Source: Nostoc sp. JL34 (GTDB lineage: Bacteria > Cyanobacteriota > Cyanobacteriia > Cyanobacteriales > Nostocaceae). From it: 64,000 bases of DNA. A model generated the notes under the pieces. The model was given only the letters and a program-made list of their open reading frames with translations. It was not told the origin of the DNA and did not search any database. Both the position numbers and the translations under genes were made by a program. The stretch is from positions 1 to 64,000 of the forward strand of contig NZ_JABXKQ010000064.1 in assembly GCF_017114945.1 (NCBI RefSeq). The letters run 5' to 3'. Below are positions 57,354-64,000 of the stretch, one piece after another. Each line of letters opens with the position of its first letter. The first letter of the stretch is position 1.

Positions 57354-58304
57354 ATGACTACAAATTCTCAAAATCTGTCATCAGCGATAAAAAATCGCTC
57401 TGACGCAGAAAAGTCTCTAGATATCGGTTTTATCTGGCTGACTAAAATTTTTGCCTTTGGAGTTGCTGGCACTTTATTATGGATCGGTTCGCAGGTTGCA
57501 ATTGGTGCTTGGCCTGCCATCCAACAGTTTGGTGTCAGCTTTTTAGCCAATACCACTTGGAATCCGGTTAATGATACCTATGGGGTTCTACCTCAAATTT
57601 ATGGAACTCTCGTGAGTTCTTTTATTGGTCTGCTGATAGCAGTCCCAATTGGTGTTGGTACTGCGATTGTACTGAGCGAGGATTTTTTACCTGCAAAAGT
57701 GAAACTGGTACTGGTTTTTGCTGTAGAACTGCTGGCAGCTATTCCCAGCGTTGTCTACGGCGTGTGGGGTATTTTCGTTTTGGTGCCAATATTAACCAGC
57801 CTGGGAAAATGGCTCAATGGTTACTTTGGCTGGCTGCCATTTTTTAGCACTTCTCCTACAGGGCCAGGAATGTTGCCGGCGGGAGTCATATTAGCGATTA
57901 TGACTTTGCCTATCATCACAGCTTTATCCCGCGATGCCTTGATTTCTGTACCACCCAGTTTGCGCCAAGCCTCGATAGGACTAGGAGCAACCCGCTGGGA
58001 AACAATTTTACAAGTTCTTATCCCAGCAGCCTTTTCGGGCATAGTTAGTGCTGTGATGTTGGGACTTGGCCGCGCAATGGGAGAAACAATGGCTGTAACG
58101 ATGTTAATTGGCAACTCCAACAACATCAGTCTCTCTCTTTTTGCACCAGCCAATACGATTTCTTCTCTACTGGCAAATCAATTCTCAGAAGCTAGTGGTT
58201 TGCAAGTTTCGGCTTTAATGTATGCGGCTTTAATTCTATTTTTCTTGACACTAGTGGTCAATATTCTGGCAGAGTTGATCGTTCTGAGAGTCAAGCGAAT
58301 ATAG
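57354..58304 (+). CDS. pstC: Phosphate ABC transporter permease PstC
   Basis: The 316-residue permease has six transmembrane helices and the PstC pattern NDTYGVLPQIYGTLVSS, LLAAIPSVVYGVWGI and the cytoplasmic loop LRQASIGLGATRWETI that meets PstB, followed by GRAMGETMAVTM. The ATG at 57354 (MTTNSQNLSS) is preferred; the open frame extends 15 codons up to a TTG. PstC pairs with PstA, whose ATG begins 19 nt downstream of its stop. Part of the Pho-regulated operon. Confidence 0.95.
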   Translation: MTTNSQNLSSAIKNRSDAEKSLDIGFIWLTKIFAFGVAGTLLWIGSQVAIGAWPAIQQFGVSFLANTTWNPVNDTYGVLPQIYGTLVSSFIGLLIAVPIGVGTAIVLSEDFLPAKVKLVLVFAVELLAAIPSVVYGVWGIFVLVPILTSLGKWLNGYFGWLPFFSTSPTGPGMLPAGVILAIMTLPIITALSRDALISVPPSLRQASIGLGATRWETILQVLIPAAFSGIVSAVMLGLGRAMGETMAVTMLIGNSNNISLSLFAPANTISSLLANQFSEASGLQVSALMYAALILFFLTLVVNILAELIVLRVKRI

Positions 58305-58323
58305 CTTAGTTTTGGGTTAAATT

Positions 58324-59205
58324 ATGACTTCTAATTTTCCAGAGCGCAGTTTAACTCGCTCTCCTACATCTCAGAGGACACTGTTTAATACAGTGATGAC
58401 CGTAGTCGCGTTTACCTGCGGAGTATTGGCACTTTTACCTTTGCTAGCAGTACTCTCTTACGTGATTATTAAAGGCTTTAGCAGTCTGAATCTGGCCGTG
58501 TTTGTGGAACTGCCACCCAAAGCCTTACAAAAGGGAGGAGGCTTTGGTAATGCCATTTTAGGCACGCTGCTGATGGTAGGAATTGCTGCCTTGATTAGTA
58601 TCCCCTTTGGAGTTTTAGGGGCGATTTACATCACAGAATTTAGTTCGGCGAGAGTAGCTAGATGGGTGCGTTTTGCGGCTAACGTCCTTAGTGGAGTCCC
58701 CTCAATTATTGCTGGGGTATTTGCCTATGGGATTGTAGTTTTGACAATGGTAAAGTTGAACTTAGGATCGTATTCAGCTCTAGCTGGAGGGTTTGCACTG
58801 GCAATTTTGATGTTGCCAATTATTCTGCGAACTACTGATGAAGCATTGCAGTTAGTATCGCAAGATTTGCGACAAGCATCTGTAGGGTTGGGAGCGACTA
58901 ACTTTCAAACGGTGAGTCAAGTAGTTTTACCAGCAGCTTTACCAGCTATTGTAACTGGGGCAACGCTAGCGATCGCTAGAGCATCTGGAGAAACTGCACC
59001 TTTACTATTTACTGCTCTGTTTTCTAACTTTTGGCCCGATAGCTTATTCCAACCGACAGCTTCCCTTGCTGTCTTGGTTTACAAATATGCCATTTCTCCG
59101 TTTAAAAATTGGCAGTCACTAGCTTGGGCAGCTTCTTTGATTTTGGTATTGATGGTTCTAATCACGAGTATCATCGCTCGCTGGGCAACTCGCAAAAAAG
59201 CTTAG
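58324..59205 (+). CDS. pstA: Phosphate ABC transporter permease PstA
   Basis: The 293-residue permease is the partner of PstC with six transmembrane helices. It contains the PstA landmarks KGGGFGNAILGTLLMVG, GVLGAIYITEF, SGVPSIIAGVFAYG, LRQASVGLGATNFQTV and ARASGETAPLLFTA. It is tightly spaced between pstC (19 nt) and pstB (58 nt) in the phosphate-import operon. Confidence 0.95.
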   Translation: MTSNFPERSLTRSPTSQRTLFNTVMTVVAFTCGVLALLPLLAVLSYVIIKGFSSLNLAVFVELPPKALQKGGGFGNAILGTLLMVGIAALISIPFGVLGAIYITEFSSARVARWVRFAANVLSGVPSIIAGVFAYGIVVLTMVKLNLGSYSALAGGFALAILMLPIILRTTDEALQLVSQDLRQASVGLGATNFQTVSQVVLPAALPAIVTGATLAIARASGETAPLLFTALFSNFWPDSLFQPTASLAVLVYKYAISPFKNWQSLAWAASLILVLMVLITSIIARWATRKKA

Positions 59206-59263
59206 TAAACATATCATCTACAGTCCAGATCCCCATCCTTAAAACTAACACTAAACTTAATTT

Positions 59264-60070
59264 ATGGCTGCTCACATTAGCACAGTGAATGACACTGAAA
59301 CCGTTTTACGCACCGAAAATCTCAACGTTTATTATGGCAAGTTTTTAGCCTTACAAAATATTTGGCTAGATATACCGAAAAATCAGGTGACAGCCTTTAT
59401 CGGCCCTTCTGGTTGTGGTAAAAGTACGTTGTTGCGATGCTATAACCGCCTGAATGACCTGATTGAGTCATTTCGGGCAGAAGGTAAAATACTTTTTTAC
59501 GATAAAAACTTGTATGCATCCGACATCGATCCTGTAGAAGTCCGTCGGAGAATTGGGATGGTGTTTCAAAGACCAAACCCGTTTCCCAAATCAATTTATG
59601 ACAATATTACTTTTGGAGCCAAAATCAACGGCTATAGAGGTGATTTGAATGAATTGGTAGAAAGCAGTCTCAGAAAAGCAGCTTTGTGGGATGAAGTCAA
59701 AGATAAACTACACCAAAGTGGTTCGTCTTTATCCGGTGGACAACAACAGCGGTTATGTATTGCTCGTGCGATCGCAGTCCAACCGGAAATTATACTAATG
59801 GATGAACCTTGCTCCGCTCTTGACCCCATTTCCACCTTGCGGGTCGAAGAACTGATTCATGAACTTAAAGAGCAATATACTATTGTCATTGTCACCCATA
59901 ACATGCAGCAAGCAGCGCGTGTTTCTGATAAAACAGCGTTTTTTAATGTTCGGACTTCAGACACAGGAGGTCGTAACGGCTATATGGTAGAGTTTGACGC
60001 TACAGAAGTAATTTTCAACAATCCTAAGCAGGAAGATACTCGAGATTACGTCAGTGGCAAGTTTGGATAA
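59264..60070 (+). CDS. pstB: Phosphate ABC transporter ATPase PstB
   Basis: The 268-residue ATPase energises phosphate import. It has Walker [10 protein letters not shown], the Q-loop region in [16 protein letters not shown], signature LSGGQQQR and Walker [14 protein letters not shown] with the switch His in [13 protein letters not shown]. All are intact. It is the fourth gene of pstSCAB; no phoU follows, as the downstream region holds a broken transposase. Cyanobacteria often carry several pstB copies, so a second may exist elsewhere. Confidence 0.96.
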   Translation: MAAHISTVNDTETVLRTENLNVYYGKFLALQNIWLDIPKNQVTAFIGPSGCGKSTLLRCYNRLNDLIESFRAEGKILFYDKNLYASDIDPVEVRRRIGMVFQRPNPFPKSIYDNITFGAKINGYRGDLNELVESSLRKAALWDEVKDKLHQSGSSLSGGQQQRLCIARAIAVQPEIILMDEPCSALDPISTLRVEELIHELKEQYTIVIVTHNMQQAARVSDKTAFFNVRTSDTGGRNGYMVEFDATEVIFNNPKQEDTRDYVSGKFG

Positions 60071-60196
60071 ATATTGATTTCACACAGTTGATGTTAGAGG
60101 AATGAGGGATACTCGAAAACTAAAGCTGTGCAATAATCCTCAAGTTTTTTTATTTGTTCGTCAACCTTCTGCAAAAAGTGTGGTATGGTCACAAAC

Positions 60197-60505
60197 TTAA
60201 CAAATTTCAGTTTGATTAGCTTTGTGAAGGTGATAATTATAAATCCCAGCAATTAAGCGACAACGTAATCCAAAGCTTTTCCTACAATTGCAACAACGTT
60301 GACTAAAAATCCGAAAAACTTTCTTACCGTAAATTTACATATTCCAAAACAACCCGACGGCTAGCCAAGGAACGATTGTACTGCTGATCAACATTCGTCA
60401 ACTTGTCTCCTCTGGGTTTCTTTTTTGGCAAGCGACAATTCCCATGTAACTTGGCAATTTCTTGTTAGCCGCTATCTTTTCAACTCTCCGTTTTGGGATG
60501 AAGTT
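60197..60505 (-). pseudogene. IS5-family transposase remnant (C-terminal part)
   Basis: The minus strand encodes the end of an IS5-type DDE transposase in broken frames. One frame gives KDSG, then a stop in place of Tyr, then QEIAKLHGNCRLPKKKPRG and QYNRSLASRRVVLEYVNLR followed by TAA. After a frameshift a second frame gives KKVFRIFSQRCCNCRKSFGL and LRCRLIAGIYNYHLHKANQ. These blocks match the conserved region around the catalytic Glu (YNRSLASRRVVxEYV and GIYNY) of the family. At least two in-frame stops and one frameshift make it inactive. The ends of the element were not identified. Confidence 0.8.
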
Positions 60506-60797
60506 GAAACAAGCTAAAAACTTTCTATCTTAATATGAAATAATTGTGCAAGAGGTCTAATAGTCAATAGTTATACCAATTATTTTTGAGGGTGCGCCTA
60601 TAAAACTTACGCAAAGCTACACGCTGTAAGGGACTTCCAACAAATAAATTACCCCACAATAAGTAGTTGAGTATTTTTTTATTTGTCAGTCCCTAAGGGC
60701 AATTGATGAATTATCCCTATCTGAATAAAGCGCAACCTCACATAGAATTGGTATTAGAAATTCTCTTCTGCTTGCCCATCTCCCCATTTTCATCTCC
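60506..60797. other. Intergenic gap after the transposase remnant
   Basis: AT-rich stretch between the remnant and the next small gene; a plus-strand open frame at 60703-60948 overlaps that gene in another phase and has poor coding quality. No other element was recognised. Confidence 0.4.
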
Positions 60798-61079
60798 ATG
60801 CTATCCGAAGTCTATTACTTGGTGCGCTCAAAAACTGACGGTAATTATCTCATCGCTCGTCCTGACGCCGAAACATCAGGTTATTTATTGCTGTTTCAGG
60901 AAAACTTTGATGCCCTTAGCTATCTCAATACCCACGCAGCAGAAGTAGCAAATCGTTTTACTGTGGAATCTATTGCGCGTACACAGTTGGGAAACTTGCT
61001 CAAGCGTTGGGGCTTTAGTGGTGTGGGTATTGTGACTGACCCGTTATTACCCAAAGTTGAGTTTTTACAGCACAGTTAA
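60798..61079 (+). CDS. Conserved small protein of unknown function
   Basis: This 93-residue soluble protein begins MLSEVYYLVRSKTDGNYLIARP and contains QENFDALSYLNTHA and IARTQLGNLLKRWGFSGVGIV. The regular alternation and the absence of low complexity suggest a folded alpha/beta domain. I recall similar cyanobacterial hypotheticals but cannot name the family. It stands alone. Confidence 0.65.
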   Translation: MLSEVYYLVRSKTDGNYLIARPDAETSGYLLLFQENFDALSYLNTHAAEVANRFTVESIARTQLGNLLKRWGFSGVGIVTDPLLPKVEFLQHS

Positions 61080-61119
61080 CTAATTTGTAATTCGCAATTT
61101 GTCTTAAGTAAATAATTGT

Positions 61120-61148
61120 GCGTAGGCGTAGCCCGTCGTAGACATCGC
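61120..61148 (+). repeat. 29-bp interspersed repeat, copy 3
   Basis: This copy begins gcgtaggcgtagcccg and ends tagacatcgc, and is identical to the copy at 3701-3729. It lies 40 nt after the small conserved gene. Confidence 0.85.
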
Positions 61149-61420
61149 ACAAGTAAAATTAGGCAATATGGGTATGGGTGAACTCAATTCATCACCCTTT
61201 AAGTCGACGGTAGTCCAGCGCACTCTCTCAGATATCGGCTGGTTTATAAATCATATATTGTTAGGGGATTTACCTATTTTAGCCTGAGTGGAAATGGAAC
61301 ATTAGTTAGAAGCAAAGCCGGGGTAAATCCCAAATCTAAAATTCAAAAATATTGGGTAGAGCGATGCCTAGCTTGGCAAGTTACGCTCCACCCAACTTAA
61401 AATAATCTAAAATATACCGA
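61149..61420. other. Intergenic gap with no gene seen
   Basis: Between the 29-bp repeat and the 3' end of the VOC-like gene. Only short repeat fragments were noticed. Confidence 0.4.
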
Positions 61421-62023
61421 CTAATTCGCTACTTCAGCCACCTCAATAACCCGCCCTTCATAGTCCTTGACTAAAAAGTTCAGGGGCTTCTGGTTGCGAA
61501 TCTTCAATTTCAAACCGCGCATTTCGACTCGCATTAAAATCATTTCTAGGCAGTCGTGGTCAAAACAAACATGGCGTTGCTGATTTTTGCTACCTAAACT
61601 CGCGCCAGTAATGACGTGTAGCTGGGTGTTTTTCTTCAATTGATACCACAGCCCATCATTGGCGTTATTCATCATTTTGCTAGACAAGCTCGGCCCAGTA
61701 GACATATATAGTGGATCAATGCCAGTTGCGCCTATAGTTTGTTCGTAGTTGTAGTAGTAGTGCAATGGCACCTCAGCTGCTGGCAAATCTAGCAGCCCTT
61801 CATACAACTGTCGGGCAATCTCCAAATCTGACACCATTACAGTGTGTACTTTTGGGGCACTGGTAAGAAACATCCACATGGCACCAGCGTAGGCTGCTAG
61901 CAGCATCACCATAATGCCTTGGGTGGAGAATAGGCTATCTAAGGGCAGGGAAGGCAGAAATGAGCCTAAAGTAAGGGGACTGAGCAGGAACGATATCACA
62001 CTAACTGCTATAACCATGAACAA
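61421..62023 (-). CDS. Membrane-anchored VOC/glyoxalase-like protein
   Basis: This 200-residue protein has two hydrophobic segments at the N-terminus (about 3-20 and 35-52) followed by a VOC (vicinal oxygen chelate) domain. VOC features include VHTVMVSDLEIARQLYEGLL at the start and HVCFDHDCLEMILMRVEMRG in the second half, ending LNFLVKDYEGRVIEVAEV. Candidate metal ligands are the His in VHTVMV, His in RHVCF and the terminal Glu, so it may bind a divalent metal. The reaction is unknown. It is divergent from the sigma-like gene. Membrane tethering is unusual for VOC enzymes. Confidence 0.65.
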   Translation of the reverse strand: MFMVIAVSVISFLLSPLTLGSFLPSLPLDSLFSTQGIMVMLLAAYAGAMWMFLTSAPKVHTVMVSDLEIARQLYEGLLDLPAAEVPLHYYYNYEQTIGATGIDPLYMSTGPSLSSKMMNNANDGLWYQLKKNTQLHVITGASLGSKNQQRHVCFDHDCLEMILMRVEMRGLKLKIRNQKPLNFLVKDYEGRVIEVAEVAN

Positions 62024-62214
62024 ATAAGGATTCTATAAGGGAGTCAATTTTATGATTGTCGATTAAGACTAAAATTAAGTCTTTGTTTCTAGTTTATCAA
62101 TACTCAAGTAGTCTGAGTCTTATCTACAAACTGAGCAACACCAAGATATTATGCGATTAACTACGGGAGTTGCAATTCCCAAAACTATTTTAACAACTAT
62201 CAACTCAAAGGCTT

Positions 62215-62841
62215 GTGCAAATTCCTCATTTTTCCGAAGCTAATCACCCTCTGGTGAAGTCGCTGTTCCATCACAGTGACCATGAACTCCTGACTCTGTT
62301 TCAACGCTATCCAGATGCCGGAAAGTACTTTACGGTGATTTTTTGCCGCTATAGCCCCATAGTTTATACCTTAATTCGGCATTCGGCGCGATCGCCTGTG
62401 CAGGCAGATTATCTGTTTGCCCTCACCTGGCGACATATCTATTACGAACTCGGGGGACTAAATTTAACCGACTCTGAATCAGGCGAGGAAGCTTTAACCA
62501 TGCAAAATTGGTTAATTAATATGACAGCTTTCTGCATTAACGAGATTAAACTCCCACCTACAGAAGCAATTCATTATTCTCTCCAAGCGACTTCGCCACC
62601 ACTATGGTGCTATGTAGAACAAGCGTTAGACCAACTACCACCAGTTTTGCGATTAATCGTGTTAATGGCTCAAACTTTCCATTGGAGCGAGACTAGAATC
62701 GCTGCCTATCTCCAAGCCGAAGGAGAAGCGATCGCTCCTAATGAAGTAGCAAATTTTCTCCAGGAAGGCTATCGTATGCTAGAGGACAAATTACCCACAG
62801 ATATCCGCGCCATATACTTTGGGGAAGATTTTGCTCAATAA
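62215..62841 (+). CDS. Sigma-70-like protein (ECF-type, regions 2 and 4)
   Basis: The 208-residue protein resembles an ECF sigma factor. The N-terminal half (HSDHELLTLFQRYPDAGKYF, then ADYLFALTWRHIYYELG) fits region 2, and the C-terminal DQLPPVLRLIVLMAQTFHWSETRIAAYLQAEG and GYRMLEDKLP resembles the helix-turn-helix of region 4. The DNA-contacting residues are diverged from typical sigma factors, so it may be a sigma-like regulator. The GTG start at 62215 is the earliest in-frame initiation codon. The next gene (TPR protein) follows by 101 nt on the same strand. In cyanobacteria such genes often precede TPR or CHAT proteins. Confidence 0.65.
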   Translation: MQIPHFSEANHPLVKSLFHHSDHELLTLFQRYPDAGKYFTVIFCRYSPIVYTLIRHSARSPVQADYLFALTWRHIYYELGGLNLTDSESGEEALTMQNWLINMTAFCINEIKLPPTEAIHYSLQATSPPLWCYVEQALDQLPPVLRLIVLMAQTFHWSETRIAAYLQAEGEAIAPNEVANFLQEGYRMLEDKLPTDIRAIYFGEDFAQ

Positions 62842-62917
62842 TAACTTAAGTATAAACGCGTATATTGGCTGTCTTCAATTTAAAAACTTAAAACTTCTTC
62901 TTAGACCTTCTACTTAA

Positions 62918-62942
62918 ACCCGCAACTTTACGGGTAATTTTT
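62918..62942 (+). terminator. Hairpin and T-tract just before the TPR gene
   Basis: The arms ACCCG and CGGGT pair around CAACTTTA (62918-62935), followed directly by AATTTTT and the ATG of the TPR gene at 62943. It looks like a terminator of the sigma-like gene or an attenuator/blocked leader of the TPR gene. Confidence 0.5.
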
Positions 62943-64000
62943 ATGAAACAATGGCTTGTATTTCCCAGGCAAAAGGTAGGCTTAGTTTGGGTAGGTGCGA
63001 TTTCTCGCCCCCAGGTACTTTTGCACTGCTTTTTACTGTTTATTTTTTTGCTGAGTCCGATAGCAGCGGGTGCGGTTGATATTACGCAACAACTCCAGCG
63101 CCCTTTAAATAGTTCCGTTGGGCGACAATCAAGAGATGAAGCAGACGGTTTACTGCGTATCGGTGAACAACAATACGCTTCAGGATATGCCGATAAAACA
63201 ATTGCGTCTTGCTTGCGGGCACTGGAACTATATCATTCAATTGGTGACCTGAAAGCCCAAGGGATGACGTACAATTTGCTTGCTAAGGCTTATGTGGAGC
63301 TAGGTAGTTTCAAAGAGGCGGAAGATGCTTTAAGACGAGGATTAGCGATCGCTCGTGATACTAAAGACTTCCAATCTCAGATTTTTGTGCTGAATAATAT
63401 AGGTACATTTTTGCTGCAACAAGGAGAATCTGCTGCTGCTGGGAAAACAGTTGAAGATGCACTCGCAATTGCTCACAATGTCAAAAATGTTGAAGGTGAA
63501 GGACTCTCTTTGAGTAATTTGGGTTTGGTAAGTGCCAGGTTGGGAGATTACAACAAGGCCATTAAACTCTATGAAAATGCTTTAATTTTCCGCCGTCAGA
63601 CTGGCGATGCCATCGGTGAAGCAAATACCTTGAATAACTTAGGAGATGCCTACCTAGCATCTGGAAATTATCAGGATACCATTGCCACTTATGGGGCAGC
63701 AATGCAGACAGCTAAAACTAATCGCGATCGCACTAATGAATTACGAGCAATTGACGGTTTAGTTACAGTTCACACTGCTGTAGGACGTTACGAACGAGCT
63801 TTTGACTTACTAGAGCAACGTTTAGCACTCGCTAAAGAATTGCAAAATTTGCGGGAAGAATTAAAATCTTTTGAGTCATACGCTCAGTTATATAAGCAAC
63901 AAGGTAATTACGTAACTGCCCGAAATTTTTACGAAAGGGCGATTATACTAGCGCGGACATTGGAAGACAGCAAGCAAGAAGTGCAATTACTGGATCAGAT
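62943..64000 (+). CDS. TPR-repeat secreted protein, truncated by window edge
   Basis: The frame starts at ATG 62943 and is open to the window end (352 codons visible). An N-terminal signal (CFLLFIFLLSPIAAGAV) leads to the region DITQQLQRPLNSSVG, then at least six TPR units from about residue 65. Examples are AQGMTYNLLAKAYVELGSFKE, SLSNLGLVSARLGDYNKAI and NTLNNLGDAYLASGNYQDT. The full protein probably continues with more TPRs and possibly a CHAT or other C-terminal domain, as in related cyanobacterial proteins. It lies 101 nt downstream of the sigma-like gene. Confidence 0.85.
   Translation, partial: MKQWLVFPRQKVGLVWVGAISRPQVLLHCFLLFIFLLSPIAAGAVDITQQLQRPLNSSVGRQSRDEADGLLRIGEQQYASGYADKTIASCLRALELYHSIGDLKAQGMTYNLLAKAYVELGSFKEAEDALRRGLAIARDTKDFQSQIFVLNNIGTFLLQQGESAAAGKTVEDALAIAHNVKNVEGEGLSLSNLGLVSARLGDYNKAIKLYENALIFRRQTGDAIGEANTLNNLGDAYLASGNYQDTIATYGAAMQTAKTNRDRTNELRAIDGLVTVHTAVGRYERAFDLLEQRLALAKELQNLREELKSFESYAQLYKQQGNYVTARNFYERAIILARTLEDSKQEVQLLDQ

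Noticed and set aside
60703..60948. 81-codon frame overlapping the small conserved gene at 60798
   Set aside because: Different phase of a better supported gene; Ser/Pro/Cys-rich and without conserved pattern.

Overview
The window is chromosomal DNA from a filamentous, probably heterocyst-forming cyanobacterium of the Nostoc/Anabaena group. The evidence is: photosystem II subunit psbX beside ycf66; cyanobacteria-restricted families (cyAbrB, DUF3038/DUF4335, DUF2839, a UbiC-like chorismate lyase); many GCGATCGC (HIP1) octamers inside and between genes; and heptamer-type short tandem repeats (gggaatg, ccaatga and similar) in the gaps, which are typical of Nostocaceae. From memory, the left-end order accC - yggT - psbX - ycf66 - sdhB - cyAbrB resembles the alr0939-alr0946 region of Anabaena PCC 7120. 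I could not check this.

Layout. 0-11.6 kb: an edge-truncated ORF, chorismate lyase, tRNA-Leu(GAG), accC, a YggT protein, psbX, ycf66, two TolB-like lipoproteins, sdhB, a 1.4 kb gap, a cyAbrB regulator, and a CPBP and an M48 protease facing each other. 11.7-20 kb: a DinG-like protein with eroded helicase motifs, two small cyanobacterial proteins, a TPR-CHAT protease, a thioesterase and dxr. 20.7-28.6 kb: a PIG-V-like mannosyltransferase, a double-length EamA transporter, a GT39 glycosyltransferase, glmU and an HD-GYP response regulator. 29.5-38.3 kb: a rhodanese, an outer-membrane barrel candidate divergent from a secreted FecR protein with a long Thr/Pro repeat tail, glutathione reductase, a YqiA-like hydrolase and hisC. 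38.3-46 kb: a probable MITE, a GNAT acetyltransferase, the 1183-residue adenylate cyclase hub CyaC, a TonB-like protein and tRNA-Gly(UCC). 46-55.5 kb: a lone DppB-type permease, apt, the DUF3038/DUF4335 pair, a four-helix-bundle protein, an FHA-PBP1A fusion, a secreted proline-rich repeat protein, lspA and bioY. 55.9-60.1 kb: a pstS-pstC-pstA-pstB operon with a Pho box upstream. 60-64 kb: a broken IS5-family transposase, a small conserved protein, a VOC-like membrane protein, a sigma-70-like protein and a TPR protein running off the right edge.

How it fits together. Most of this is a core chromosome of housekeeping and signalling genes, not a mobile island. The clearest regulated unit is the phosphate-uptake operon. 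Signalling (CyaC, HD-GYP, cyAbrB) and envelope functions (FHA-PBP1A, FecR/barrel pair, TonB-like protein, GT39/PIG-V enzymes, LspA) are over-represented. I did not find a CRISPR array, toxin-antitoxin pair, phage block or an unmistakable new defence system. The candidates for less-described biology are the inactivated DinG-like protein, the FecR/barrel pair, the CyaC-TonB-like unit and the sigma-like/TPR pair at the right edge.
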